Source: Caulobacter zeae (lineage in GTDB: Bacteria; Pseudomonadota; Alphaproteobacteria; Caulobacterales; Caulobacteraceae). From it: a stretch of 64,000 nt of DNA. The notes under the pieces are model-generated. The model did not search any database and was not told where the DNA came from. It was given only the letters and a program-made list of their open reading frames with translations. The DNA is taken from NCBI RefSeq assembly GCF_002858925.1, contig NZ_PJRS01000023.1:62001-126000 (forward strand), read 5' to 3'. Position 1 is the stretch's first letter. Each line of letters opens with the position of its first letter. This document shows, piece after piece, positions 18,014 to 26,505 of this stretch. The translations under genes and the position numbers were made by a program.

Positions 18014-18811
18014 TCACTTCACCCTATCGATCAGCGCCATGGCCCCATGCGGCGCATTGACCTTCCCCTCGTGGATGATGAAGGCGAAGACGTCGCGCTG
18101 CCTGGCGGCCGGAACCGAGGCCTTGTCGATGCGCGGCAGGTCGGCCGGGGCGCCGCCGGCGGCCCAGGTCTTCAGGCGACCGGCCCAGGCGTCGAGCTCA
18201 GGCTCGGGATAGGCCGTGGCCACCGCGTCCGAGCCCGTCTGCAGGCGGGCATAGACGAAGTCGGCGGCCTCGTCGGCGAACTCGGGATAGTCGAAGTGCT
18301 TGGCGTAGACGCCGGCCACGCCGTGCTCCCTCAAGAGCGCCGGGAAGGCCGGGGTCATGAAGGTGTCGTTGCGCACCTCGACCGCGTGCCGCAGGCGCAG
18401 CCCGTCCTTCTCCTTGGGCAATAGGGCGAGGAACGCGCCGAAGTCGGCCTCGTCGAACTTCTTGGTCGGCATGAACTGCCAGAGGATGGGGCCCAGCTTG
18501 TCGCCCAGCTCCGTCAGGCCCTGGTCGAGGAACTTGCCCACCGACTCGCCGCCTTCGGCCAGCACCTTGCGGTTGGTGGTGAAGCGCGAGGCCTTCACCG
18601 CGAACACGAAGTCGTCGGGCGTCTCGTCGCGCCACTTCCTCCAGCTGTCGGGCTTGAAGCTGGAATAGTAGGTGCCGTTGATCTCGATCGCCGTCAGCTG
18701 GCGGCTGGCATAGGCCAGCTCCTCCTTCTGCTTCAGGTCGGACGGATAGAAGTGGCCGCGCCAGGGCTCGAAGGTCCAGCCGCCGATGCCGATGCGAATG
18801 TCGCCGCTCAT
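18014..18811 (-). CDS. DUF72 domain-containing protein
   Basis: 265 aa. The DUF72 (YecE-like) family has a TIM-barrel fold. Seen here: IRIGIGGWTFEPWRGHFYP, LTAIEINGTYYSSFKPDSWR, FVFAVKASRFTTN, PILWQFMPTKKF, and VFAFIIHEGKVNAPHGAM at the end. No catalytic activity has been firmly assigned to the family. ATG 18811 gives the standard start; longer frames run into the family B repeat upstream. Confidence 0.92.
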   Translation of the reverse strand: MSGDIRIGIGGWTFEPWRGHFYPSDLKQKEELAYASRQLTAIEINGTYYSSFKPDSWRKWRDETPDDFVFAVKASRFTTNRKVLAEGGESVGKFLDQGLTELGDKLGPILWQFMPTKKFDEADFGAFLALLPKEKDGLRLRHAVEVRNDTFMTPAFPALLREHGVAGVYAKHFDYPEFADEAADFVYARLQTGSDAVATAYPEPELDAWAGRLKTWAAGGAPADLPRIDKASVPAARQRDVFAFIIHEGKVNAPHGAMALIDRVK

Positions 18812-18898
18812 GCGCGTTCCCTTCTTGTTCCGCGCAAACCTAGGCGAGGTCCGGCGATCCGTCGAGCCCTTAGCAAGGGCTGCGGGCTCGTTCGCCAA

Positions 18899-19042
18899 AC
18901 TCCTCCCCCGTAGCGAAGCGTGCGGGGGAGGTGGCGCGGCGCCATCGGCGCCGTGACGGAGGGGGCGACGGCCGGCACGGCGCCCAGTCTCGCCCCCTCC
19001 ACCCCTTCGGGGTCCCCCTCCCCCGCAAGCGGGGGAGGAACC
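18899..19042. repeat. Composite palindromic repeat, family B
   Basis: CTCCTCCCCCGTAGCGAAGC, GGAGGTGGCGCGGCGCCATC, GGCGCCGTGACGGAGGGGGC, CGCCCAGTCTCGCCCCCTCC, CACCCCTTCGGGGTCCCCCT and CCGCAAGCGGGGGAGGAA are the most complete set of family B modules in the window. Confidence 0.9.
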
Positions 19043-19054
19043 TTTCGGCCAAAA

Positions 19055-19086
19055 CAAAACCCGCGCCGGTCGCCCGGCGCGGGTTT
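19055..19086 (-). terminator. Rho-independent terminator of rpsU
   Basis: On the minus strand AAACCCGCGCCGG and CCGGCGCGGGTTT pair around GCGA and are followed by a T-rich TTGTTTTGG. Confidence 0.88.
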
Positions 19087-19145
19087 CGTCTGTTTTCGGG
19101 TGCGTGGAACGCGGAGGCGCGACGAGCCGCGCCTCGACGGCGCTC

Positions 19146-19379
19146 TTAACGCGAAGCCTTCTTCGGCATCGGCAGCAGGCCTTCGCGCTGAGCGCGCTTG
19201 CGGGCCAGCTTGCGGGCGCGACGGACGGCTTCGGCCTTTTGACGGGCGCGCTTTTCCGAGGGCTTTTCGTAGTGGACGTGGCGCTTCATCTCGCGGAACG
19301 AGCCTTCGCGCTGCATCTTCTTCTTAAGGGCCTTCAGGGCTTGATCGACGTTGTTGTCGCGGACGAAAATCTGGACCAG
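19146..19379 (-). CDS. rpsU: 30S ribosomal protein S21, apparent CTG start
   Basis: 77 aa. [20 protein letters not shown], then [20 protein letters not shown] and the basic tail with [20 protein letters not shown] are S21 of alphaproteobacterial type. S21 sits near the 3' end of 16S rRNA and helps initiation. No ATG or GTG lies in frame at the conserved N-terminus. CTG at 19379-19377 gives [10 protein letters not shown] and has GGAGAG exactly six bases upstream (19391-19386). The other choice is TTG at 19409, adding ten unconserved residues behind a weaker AGAGGG. The gene is divergent from coq9, a usual arrangement. Confidence 0.9.
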   Translation of the reverse strand: MVQIFVRDNNVDQALKALKKKMQREGSFREMKRHVHYEKPSEKRARQKAEAVRRARKLARKRAQREGLLPMPKKASR

Positions 19380-19561
19380 GGGTGACTCTCCATTCGACGG
19401 CCCGACCAATTTCCCAAGTCCCTCTTGAGGGGCCGGGCGGGCGAATAAAAACCTTACGCCCTGGAAGGGGTGCTTCCGGGCGACGAGGGGCGGCAGATAG
19501 CAGAGCGAAGGGCGCGTGTCCATGCGCGACGAGCGCTAAACACCGGTGTAGACTCGGATTC

Positions 19562-20221
19562 ATGAGCCAGACCGCCGCCGAAGCAACGCAGGATTGGGCC
19601 GACAAGGCCGAACAACGGGTTTTGGACGAGGCCCTGCGCCTGTCGCCGCGCCTGGGCTGGAACGCCAGCCTGGTCCGCGCCGCCGCCGCGGCGGCCCAGC
19701 TGTCGCCGGGGGAAACCGATCTCCTGCTGCCCCAGGGCCCGCGGGATCTCGCCGCCATCCTGGCCCGCCGCCACGACGCCAAGGCCATGGAATCGCTGGC
19801 CAAGTTCGACCCGGCGGCCCTGAAGATCCGCCAGAAGATCCGCGAGGGCGTCATCGCCCGCATCGACGCCGCCGCCCACGACAGCGAGGCCGTGCGACGC
19901 TGGGCCGCGTTCCTGGCCTTCCCGACCAACCTTCCGCTGGCGCTATCGCTGCTGTGGGAAAGCGCCGACCAGCTGTGGCGCTGGGCCGGCGACACCGCCA
20001 CCGACGAGAACCACTATTCCAAGCGGGCCATCCTGTCGGGAATCCTGGTCTCGACCCTGGCGGTCGACCTGGCCTCGGGCCGCGAGTCGGCCCTCAAGCA
20101 CCTGGACGCCCGCATCGAGGGCGTGATGGCCTTCGAAAAGTGGAAGGCGGGCGTGAAGGCGCCGAACCTGGCGGCGGAGTTTTTGAGCGCCCTGGCGAAG
20201 ATGCGGTACGCGCGGGGCTAG
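19562..20221 (+). CDS. COQ9 family protein
   Basis: 219 aa. COQ9 is a lipid-binding helper of ubiquinone biosynthesis with a TetR-like fold. Recognisable stretches: QRVLDEALRLSPRLGWNASL, LARRHDAKAMESLA, IRQKIREGVIARIDA, WAAFLAFPTNLPLALSLLWE, ADQLWRWAGDTATDENHYSK, RAILSGILVSTLAVDL. It is divergent from rpsU. Together with ubiK it is the second ubiquinone accessory gene in this window. ATG 19562 starts MSQTAAEA. Confidence 0.9.
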   Translation: MSQTAAEATQDWADKAEQRVLDEALRLSPRLGWNASLVRAAAAAAQLSPGETDLLLPQGPRDLAAILARRHDAKAMESLAKFDPAALKIRQKIREGVIARIDAAAHDSEAVRRWAAFLAFPTNLPLALSLLWESADQLWRWAGDTATDENHYSKRAILSGILVSTLAVDLASGRESALKHLDARIEGVMAFEKWKAGVKAPNLAAEFLSALAKMRYARG

Positions 20222-20228
20222 GAGAGAG

Positions 20229-20361
20229 ACCCTCTCCCTTTGGGAGAGGTGTCGCCGAAGGCGACGGAGAGGGGAGTGGCTGATGAATTTCCAGCACCCC
20301 GAAAGCTGAAAACGTCCCCCCTCCGGCCCTTCGGGCCACCTCCACCACAGGGGGAGGATCT
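20229..20361. repeat. Composite palindromic repeat, family A
   Basis: ACCCTCTCCCTTTGGGAGAG, TGTCGCCGAAGGCGACGGAG, GAAAGCTGAAAACGTCCCCC, CCGGCCCTTCGGGCCACCTC and CCACAGGGGGAGGATC. It lies between the convergent coq9 and racemase genes. Confidence 0.88.
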
Positions 20362-21063
20362 TTACCCCAGCGCCCGCTCGACCGCAGCCAGCGCATGCAG
20401 GGTCGTGGTGTCGAACACCGGCACGGGGCTATCGACCTGGCCAACCAGCAGCATGATCTCGGTGCAGCCCAGGATGATCCCTTCGGCGCCGGCCTCGACC
20501 AGCCGGGCGATGACCTCGCGATAGGCCTGGCGGGACTCGTCCCGCACGACGCCGGCCACCAGCTCTTCGTAGATCACGCGATGGACCAGGGCGCGGTCGG
20601 CCTCGTCCGGAACCACCACCTCCAGCCCGAACCGCTCTTCCAGCCGGCCGCGATAGAAGGCGTGCTCCATGGTGAAGGCCGTGCCCAGCAGGCCGACCTT
20701 GCGCAGGCCCGCGGCCTTGATCGCCTGCCCGGTGGGATCGGCGATGTGCAGCAGCGGCAGGTCGACAGCGGCCTGAAGCTCGCCGGCCAGGCGGTGCATG
20801 GTGTTGGTGCACAGCACCAGGAAGTCGGCCCCGCCCCGCTCCAGCGCCTTGCCGGCGTCGGCCAGGCGGTCGGCCAGCTCGTCCCAGCGGCCGGCGTGCT
20901 GCAGGGCCTCGATCTGCGAGAAGTCGAACGACCACATCAGGCACCGGGCGGACGCCGTGGGCCCCCGCCGCGCGCGCACCGCCTCGTTGATCAGCCGATA
21001 GTAATGCGCCGAGCTTTCCCAGCTCATGCCGCCGATCAGGCCGATGGTGACCTGACCGCCCAC
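20362..21063 (-). CDS. Aspartate/glutamate racemase family protein
   Basis: 233 aa. TIGLIGGMSWESSAHYYRLI is the start of the YgeA-type amino-acid racemases. The two catalytic cysteines sit in LVLCTNTMHRLAG and IILGCTEIMLL. It would interconvert L- and D-forms of an amino acid without a cofactor. The start is GTG at 21063, one base after the purK stop, so it is the third gene of purE-purK-racemase. A link to purine synthesis is not expected, so the grouping may only be shared transcription. Confidence 0.88.
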   Translation of the reverse strand: MGGQVTIGLIGGMSWESSAHYYRLINEAVRARRGPTASARCLMWSFDFSQIEALQHAGRWDELADRLADAGKALERGGADFLVLCTNTMHRLAGELQAAVDLPLLHIADPTGQAIKAAGLRKVGLLGTAFTMEHAFYRGRLEERFGLEVVVPDEADRALVHRVIYEELVAGVVRDESRQAYREVIARLVEAGAEGIILGCTEIMLLVGQVDSPVPVFDTTTLHALAAVERALG

Positions 21064-21064
21064 C

Positions 21065-22159
21065 TCAGCCCTCCAGCGGCCGCAGGCGGTTGACGTGGCC
21101 CATCTTGCGGCCGGGGCGGGCCTCGCCCTTGCCGTAGAGGTGGATGCGGGTCTCCGGCTCGGCGGCCAGCTTCTTCCAGGCGTCGACCTCGGGACCGAGC
21201 AGGTTGGTCATCTCGACGCGGGCCAGGGCGGCCGTCGGGCCCAGGGGCCAGCCGGCGACGGCGCGGATGTGCTGCTCGAACTGGTCGACCTCGCAGCCGT
21301 CCTGCGTCCAGTGGCCGGTGTTGTGGACGCGGGGCGCGAACTCGTTGACCAGCAGCTTGCCGCCGGCCAGCTCGAACAGCTCCACCCCGATCACGCCCAC
21401 ATAGTCGAGCGCGGTGAGGATCTTGGCGGCGATGGCCTCGGCCTGGTCGCGTTCGGAGGGCGTGGCCTTGGCCGGGGCGATGGTGCGGCGCAGGACGCCG
21501 CCCTCGTGGTGGTTGTCCGACAGCGGATAGCAGACGATCTCGCCGTTGCGGCCGCGCGCGGCGATCACCGACAGCTCGCGGCCGAAATCGGCCGGGGCCT
21601 CGAGGATGGCCGGCTGGCGGCCGATCTTCTCGAAGGCGGCGATGGCGTCGCCCGGACGCTGGATCCAGGCCTGGCCCTTGCCGTCATAGCCCTCGCGGCG
21701 GGTCTTCAGGAGGCTGGGGGCGCCGATCTTGGCGACCGCGGCCAGCAGGCTTTCCTCGTCGTCGACCGGGGCGAAGGCCACGGTGGGCACGCCGATCTCG
21801 GCCAGGAAGGTCTTTTCGACGACGCGATCCTGGGCGGCGGCCAGGGCGGCCGCGCCCGGCGCGACCTCGCAGCCCAGGGCCGTCAGCTCGGCCACGGTGT
21901 CGGCCGGGACGTTCTCGAACTCGTAGGTGACGACGTGGCAGGCCTCGGCCAGGCGCTTGAGCGCCCAGCGGTCGTCATAGGCGCCGACGATCTGGCGGGC
22001 GGCGACACGGCCGGCCGGGCTGTTCTCCTCGGGATCGAGGATCACCACGTCGAAGCCGAGGCGCGAGGCGGCCAGGGCCAGCATCCGGCCCAGTTGCCCG
22101 CCGCCGAGGATCCCGAGGGTGGAGCCGGGAGGCAGAGGAAGAGCCGGAGAGGCGGTCAT
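21065..22159 (-). CDS. purK: N5-carboxyaminoimidazole ribonucleotide synthase
   Basis: 364 aa ATP-grasp enzyme that carboxylates AIR to N5-CAIR with ATP and bicarbonate. GSTLGILGGGQLGRMLALAA is the N-terminal fold, with VVILDPEENSPAG, VTYEFENVPADTV, PSLLKTRREGYDGKGQAWI (ATP-grasp) and VNEFAPRVHNTGHWTQDGC (metal-binding Glu and Asn, family signature). purE ends four bases before purK starts, so the two are translated together. Confidence 0.97.
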   Translation of the reverse strand: MTASPALPLPPGSTLGILGGGQLGRMLALAASRLGFDVVILDPEENSPAGRVAARQIVGAYDDRWALKRLAEACHVVTYEFENVPADTVAELTALGCEVAPGAAALAAAQDRVVEKTFLAEIGVPTVAFAPVDDEESLLAAVAKIGAPSLLKTRREGYDGKGQAWIQRPGDAIAAFEKIGRQPAILEAPADFGRELSVIAARGRNGEIVCYPLSDNHHEGGVLRRTIAPAKATPSERDQAEAIAAKILTALDYVGVIGVELFELAGGKLLVNEFAPRVHNTGHWTQDGCEVDQFEQHIRAVAGWPLGPTAALARVEMTNLLGPEVDAWKKLAAEPETRIHLYGKGEARPGRKMGHVNRLRPLEG

Positions 22160-22163
22160 GGTC

Positions 22164-22655
22164 TTAGTCCTCGACGCTTTGCGCGACGCTGTCGGTCTGG
22201 GCCGCGCGCTGGGCGTCCAGCCGCTGGGCCAGGGCCGGGTCGGCCAGGGACAGGATCTGGGCGGCCAGCAGGCCGGCGTTCCTGGCGCCCGCCTCGCCGA
22301 TGGCCAGGGTGGCGACGGGGATGCCGCCCGGCATCTGCACGATCGACAGCAGGGAATCGAGGCCGCTGAGGGCCTTGGACTGCACCGGCACGCCCAGCAC
22401 CGGCAGCGGCGTCATCGACGCCACCATGCCCGGCAGGTGCGCGGCGCCGCCGGCCCCGGCGATGATCACCTGGTAGCCGGCCGCCTTGGCCGAAGTGGCG
22501 AACTCGACGAGGCGCTGGGGCGTGCGGTGGGCCGAGACGACCTGGGCCTCGTAGGCGACGCCCAGTTCGTCGAGGGCGTCGGCCGCCTTCTTCATCGTCG
22601 GCCAGTCTGAGCGGCTGCCCATGACGATGGCGACAGGCGGCGCGGACGTGGTCAT
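22164..22655 (-). CDS. purE: N5-carboxyaminoimidazole ribonucleotide mutase
   Basis: 163 aa. Converts N5-CAIR to CAIR in purine synthesis. [75 protein letters not shown] and [15 protein letters not shown] are all the class I PurE signatures. ATG 22655 is chosen over an in-frame GTG at 22689, which has no family support. Confidence 0.97.
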   Translation of the reverse strand: MTTSAPPVAIVMGSRSDWPTMKKAADALDELGVAYEAQVVSAHRTPQRLVEFATSAKAAGYQVIIAGAGGAAHLPGMVASMTPLPVLGVPVQSKALSGLDSLLSIVQMPGGIPVATLAIGEAGARNAGLLAAQILSLADPALAQRLDAQRAAQTDSVAQSVED

Positions 22656-22843
22656 CGGCGTCTTCCTCGAACGATGGAGGGTATACCAAGAAACCGGGGG
22701 CGGCCCCTTGAATCGCGCGCCTTATAGCGGGTCGCCCTTCCAGACCAAAGCCCGTTCTCGGACGTTCTCGCGCTGCTTTCCGCAGGTTGCGGCCGCCTCC
22801 TCCACCTGCGGCTTATTGGCGCCCGGCTACCACCGGCATTGTC

Positions 22844-22851
22844 ATGGTTAA
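22844..22851 (-). promoter_or_regulatory. CtrA half-site TTAACCAT upstream of the GGDEF gene
   Basis: ATGGTTAA on the plus strand is the exact complement of TTAACCAT, the known Caulobacter CtrA half-site. It lies 57 bases before the ATG at 22908. A single eight-base match may be chance. Confidence 0.4.
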
Positions 22852-22907
22852 TGAGAAAACGCAGATTTCCATTTCAGCTTGACCAGAAGTGATTCGCCGC
22901 ACCTCCG

Positions 22908-23633
22908 ATGAAGATTTCAGGCGCCCGCACCGAAACCTTCTCCGCGATCCGCCGCCGGGCGCTCGCCGACGCCGCCGGCGTCTCGGCCGCGCCGCGCGGA
23001 ACCGTGACCGTCGACAAGGCCGGGTTCCTGGGCCTGGAGCCCGCCGACCTGACGCCCAAGGTGCAGGCCGCCTTGCAGACCCTGATGTCGGAGGTCGAGG
23101 ACCTGCGCACCGAGGTCTCGCGCCTGAAGTATCGCCTCAACGAGGCCGAGACCCTGGCCGACATGGACGTGCTGGCCCCGGTGCTGAACCGCCGCGCCTT
23201 CCTGCGCGAGGTCCGCCGCGTCTCGGCCTTCGCCCAGCGCTACGGCTCGCCGGCCAGCCTGGTGTTCTTCGACCTCGACAACTTCAAGGCCGTCAACGAC
23301 CGCTTCGGCCACGCCGCCGGAGACTCGGCGCTGAAAGCCGTGGCCGAGCGCCTGCTGGCCAATGTGCGCGAGAGCGACATCGTCGGCCGCATGGGCGGCG
23401 ACGAGTTCGCCGTGCTGCTGACCCAGGCCGACAGGGCCACCGCCGAGATGAAGGGCGAGAGCCTGGCCGGCGCCATCCGCGGCGTCCCCGTGCAGTTCGG
23501 CGAATGGAGCGCGCCCCTGCACGTCTCGTTCGGCGTGCGCGAGATCGAGGCCGGCGCCGAGCCGGAGACCTCGCTGGCCGAGGCCGGCGCGGCGATGCTG
23601 GTCAAGAAGCGGGCGCGACTGGCCGCGGGCTAG
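22908..23633 (+). CDS. GGDEF diguanylate cyclase
   Basis: 241 aa. After a short N-terminal helical part there is a coiled coil (VQAALQTLMSEVEDLRTEVS, about residues 55-90) and then a GGDEF domain: DVLAPVLNRRAFLREV, SLVFFDLDNFKAVNDRFGHA, and the active site RMGGDEFAVLL. RESD five residues before GGDEF is the inhibitory product-binding RxxD site, so the protein should make c-di-GMP under feedback control. It is soluble and the coiled coil probably dimerises it. The last motif (AEAGAAMLVKKRAR) is a weak version of the usual AD-ALY-AK. A CtrA half-site lies upstream. Confidence 0.92.
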   Translation: MKISGARTETFSAIRRRALADAAGVSAAPRGTVTVDKAGFLGLEPADLTPKVQAALQTLMSEVEDLRTEVSRLKYRLNEAETLADMDVLAPVLNRRAFLREVRRVSAFAQRYGSPASLVFFDLDNFKAVNDRFGHAAGDSALKAVAERLLANVRESDIVGRMGGDEFAVLLTQADRATAEMKGESLAGAIRGVPVQFGEWSAPLHVSFGVREIEAGAEPETSLAEAGAAMLVKKRARLAAG

Positions 23634-23690
23634 GCGCTGGCCGCCCGCGACAATCGGTCTCGCCCTCGCGCACCACGAGAAACTTCAGCA

Positions 23691-23704
23691 TTAACCGTTG
23701 TTAA
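23691..23704 (+). promoter_or_regulatory. CtrA-like site upstream of cheW
   Basis: TTAACCGTTGTTAA has two TTAA blocks with a six-base spacer; the Caulobacter CtrA consensus has seven. It lies 73 bases before the cheW ATG. CtrA control of chemotaxis genes is known in Caulobacter, but the spacing is off. Confidence 0.35.
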
Positions 23705-23776
23705 ACGGCGGTCGGGCTCTTGTGGCAGGCGAGCGGAGACGTCCGCGCCAGCCTTCTAGACCCCGGGGATTTCCTG

Positions 23777-24229
23777 ATGACCGAACACGCCGAACCGGCC
23801 CTCGAGCTGATCTCGTTCTGCATCGGCGAGCAGGAGTTCTGCATCGACGTGAAGACCGTCCGCGAGATCCGCGGCTGGACCCCGGCGACCCCGATCCCGC
23901 ATGCGCCGGGCTTCCTCAAGGGCGTCATCAACCTGCGCGGCGCGATCATGCCGGTCATCGACCTGCGCAACCGCCTGGGCCTGGGCGTCACCATCCCCGA
24001 GACCCGCCACGTCATCGTCGTCGTCGAGTGCCACGACCGCCTGGCCGGCATCCTCGTCGACGCCGTCTCCGAGACCTTCACCATCACCCGCGACCACCTG
24101 CAGCCGGCCCCGGACATGGGCGCCGACGAACTGCGCTTCGTGCAGGCCATCCTGTCGGTCGACACCCGCCTGATCACCTACCTGCGCATGGACGACGTGT
24201 TCCCGCCGCAGGTCAGCCAGGCGGCTTAA
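23777..24229 (+). CDS. cheW: Chemotaxis coupling protein CheW
   Basis: 150 aa. CheW links receptors to CheA. LELISFCIGEQEFCIDVKTV, REIRGWTPATPIPHAPGFLK, GVINLRGAIMPVIDLRNRLG and GILVDAVSETFTI are the standard SH3-like double-domain blocks. ATG 23777 gives MTEHAEPALELIS; an in-frame GTG at 23720 would add 19 residues. No other che gene is next to it, so it is an orphan CheW that works with a cluster elsewhere. Confidence 0.95.
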   Translation: MTEHAEPALELISFCIGEQEFCIDVKTVREIRGWTPATPIPHAPGFLKGVINLRGAIMPVIDLRNRLGLGVTIPETRHVIVVVECHDRLAGILVDAVSETFTITRDHLQPAPDMGADELRFVQAILSVDTRLITYLRMDDVFPPQVSQAA

Positions 24230-24242
24230 GACTTCTACACTG

Positions 24243-24378
24243 AGGAACCTCCCCCCGTGGGGGAGGTGATCGCGAAGCGATCGGTGGGGGGAGCGAGTGC
24301 GAAATCGGCCGCCTTCTCGGCAGCTGAAAACGTCCCCCCACCGGCCTTCGGCCGCCTCCCCCACTGGGGGAGGTTCTT
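24243..24378. repeat. Composite palindromic repeat, family A
   Basis: AACCTCCCCCCGTGGGGGAG, GATCGCGAAGCGATCGGTGG, CGGCAGCTGAAAACGTCCCC, CCGGCCTTCGGCCGCCTCCC and CCACTGGGGGAGGTT. It sits between convergent cheW and the transglycosylase gene. Confidence 0.9.
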
Positions 24379-24381
24379 TCC

Positions 24382-25680
24382 CTACGAAATCGCCGCCTGG
24401 GCCTTCAGCTTGCCCACCATGTCGGACGACAGGTAGCCGTCGGCCGGCAGCTGGCGGCTCTGTTGCCAGGCGCGCAGGGCCTTGCGGGTGCCGGCGCCGA
24501 TAACGCCGTCGGCGGGCCCAGGATCGAAGCCCAGGCGCGCCAGGGCGATCTGGGCGGCCATGCGGTCGGCCAGCGACAGCGGCTGCTCCACCGGCCAGGA
24601 CGCCACCAGCGGCCCGCCGCCGCCGAAGCGGTCGGCCAGCAGGCCGATTCCCAGGGCGTAGGAGGTGGAGTTGTTATATTTGCGGATGGCGAAGTGGTTG
24701 GGCAGGGCCAGGAAGGCCGGACCAGCCGCGCCGGCGGGCAGGATCAGCCCGGCCGGCGACGCGGCGTCAGCGGCCGTCCAGGGCAGGCCGTCGGCCCTCT
24801 TTACGCCCTTGGCTTCCCACCACGAGGGAACCTCGCGCGGCCCTTCTGCCAGGCTGTAGTCGAAGCCGGCCGGCAGGATCACTTCCCTGGCCCAGCCCAC
24901 GCCGGGCTTCCAGCCGCCCTTGGCCAGCAGGTTGGCGGCCGAGGCCAGGCTGTCGGCGTCGCTGCGCCAGATGTCGCGGCGGCCGTCGCCGTCGAAGTCG
25001 ACGGCCGTCGACAGATAGTTGGACGGCAGGAACTGGGTCTGGCCCATGGCCCCTGCCCACGAGCCCTTCAGCTGGTCGCGGGTGTCCTCGCCCGAGGCGA
25101 TGATCTTCAGGGCCGCGATCAGCTCGCCCTCGGCCCAGCCGCGGCGGCGGCCGTCGGCGGCCAGGCTGGCCATCGAGCGGACCACGTCGAAATCGCCCTG
25201 GATCTTGCCGAAGGCCGATTCCATCGCCCAGACGGCCAGCAGGATGTCGCGCGGCACGCCGTAGCGCTGCTCGACCGCCGGCAGGAAGGCCAGCTGGTCG
25301 CGCTTGCCGCGGCCCACGGCCACGCGGTCGTCGCTGATCACGCCCTTGATGTAGTCGCCGACCGGCTTGGAGAACTCAGGCTGGCGGCCGTCCAGCGAGA
25401 TGACGCGCGGATTGGGCGTCAGGCCGTTCAGCTCGCGGTCGACCACCGCCTGGGGCACGCCGGCGGCCACGGCCTTGGGCTTGAACTCGGCCAACCAAGC
25501 ATTGAAGGCGGCGACCTGGCCGCCCGTCTCCACCGCGGTGACGGCGGACGGCGGGGTCGGGGCGGCGGGCGTGGAAGCGACCGGCGGCGGCGCGACGGGG
25601 GTCGACGGCGCCAGCGGGGCGTTGACGGTCGTGTCGGCGCAACCGGCCAGCAGCAGAACGAGGAATACGCGTCTATCCAT
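24382..25680 (-). CDS. Lytic murein transglycosylase (MltB type) with peptidoglycan-binding domain, lipoprotein
   Basis: 432 aa. MDRRVFLVLLLAGC is a lipoprotein signal with Cys14. A Thr/Pro/Ala-rich linker leads to an SLT_2 (MltB) domain from about residue 65: FNAWLAEFKPKAVAAGVPQA, the catalytic Glu in LAVWAMESAFGKIQGDFDVV, GAMGQTQFLPSNYL and DFDGDGRRDIWRSDADSLAS. The C-terminal 60 residues (LARLGFDPGPADGVIGAGTR) are a PG_binding_1 domain. It cuts glycan strands to 1,6-anhydro ends at the envelope, anchored in the outer membrane by its lipid. Confidence 0.95.
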   Translation of the reverse strand: MDRRVFLVLLLAGCADTTVNAPLAPSTPVAPPPVASTPAAPTPPSAVTAVETGGQVAAFNAWLAEFKPKAVAAGVPQAVVDRELNGLTPNPRVISLDGRQPEFSKPVGDYIKGVISDDRVAVGRGKRDQLAFLPAVEQRYGVPRDILLAVWAMESAFGKIQGDFDVVRSMASLAADGRRRGWAEGELIAALKIIASGEDTRDQLKGSWAGAMGQTQFLPSNYLSTAVDFDGDGRRDIWRSDADSLASAANLLAKGGWKPGVGWAREVILPAGFDYSLAEGPREVPSWWEAKGVKRADGLPWTAADAASPAGLILPAGAAGPAFLALPNHFAIRKYNNSTSYALGIGLLADRFGGGGPLVASWPVEQPLSLADRMAAQIALARLGFDPGPADGVIGAGTRKALRAWQQSRQLPADGYLSSDMVGKLKAQAAIS

Positions 25681-25820
25681 CAGGGCAGGCTACCGGGGTT
25701 CGTGCGAAAGCTTCAATCACAAGGACGCCAGGACAAAGTGAGTTCCCGGTTCGCATCGCCTCTCCACAAGCTTTGCTCTAGAAGGCTTCGACATACTTGA
25801 GGCCGCGCGAGGGGTTCGAC

Positions 25821-26228
25821 GTGCAACTGCTGAAGGGCCGGATCAACCGCGCCAGCTACTGGGTCATCGTCGGGGTGGCGATCGCCGCCATGCTGGTCTC
25901 GGCCCTGGTGTTCCGGCGCCCGCTGCCGGCCGCCCTGGTGGTGATGCTGATCGCCGCCGTCCCGCGCCTGCACGACCTTGGCCGCACCGGCTGGTGGGCC
26001 GGCGGCGTGTTCATCGCCCTCCTGGCGCTGTTCTTCGGCGGCGGCTTCGTCATCCCGCCCCAGGCCTACCAGAACGCCCTGGGCGTGGCCGTGCTGGCGC
26101 TGCCGGTGCTGCTGTCGGTCCTGGGCGGCCTGCCCGGCCAGACGGCCGACAACCGCTTTGGACCGCCGCCGCCCAAGGGGCTGTCGTTCAAGCCGGCGGT
26201 CCCGCCCGCGCCCCAGACGGAGGCTTGA
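25821..26228 (+). CDS. DUF805 domain-containing membrane protein
   Basis: 135 aa. LLKGRINRASYWVIVGVAIA is the DUF805 start (usually KGRINR-YW), followed by three or four membrane helices and RLHDLGRTGWWAGGVFIALL, the second hallmark. The function of the family is unknown. I choose GTG 25821, which has GAGGGG six bases upstream, over a TTG at 25797. The tail after GLPGQTADNRFG is Pro-rich and cytosolic. Confidence 0.85.
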   Translation: MQLLKGRINRASYWVIVGVAIAAMLVSALVFRRPLPAALVVMLIAAVPRLHDLGRTGWWAGGVFIALLALFFGGGFVIPPQAYQNALGVAVLALPVLLSVLGGLPGQTADNRFGPPPPKGLSFKPAVPPAPQTEA

Positions 26229-26379
26229 GCGCAACACGGCGCGACGGCTGCGCGCAGCGGGGCCTTGGCCGATTGACTCATCGCCCCGTCTTGCCTATAC
26301 GCACGCCCTCCGAAACATCCGGATGTTCCGGCGAGCTTGATGGCGCGCCCGAACCTCTCCGCTGACAACAGAGACGGTC

Positions 26380-26505
26380 ATGAAGGTTCGCAGCTCGCTG
26401 AAGTCGCTGAAGGGTCGCCACCGCGACTGCAAGATGGTGCGTCGCAAGGGCGTCATCTACATCATCAACAAGACCGACCCGCGCTTCAAGGCCAAGCAGG
26501 GCTGA
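26380..26505 (+). CDS. rpmJ: 50S ribosomal protein L36
   Basis: 41 aa. [20 protein letters not shown] and [20 protein letters not shown]. This is the longer, Zn-independent L36 form: of the usual C-C-C-H ligands only one Cys remains. Such C-minus paralogs are used in many Proteobacteria, often as the only L36 in alphaproteobacteria. Its stop shares one base with the start of the HAD gene (TGATG), so the two are coupled. Confidence 0.95.
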
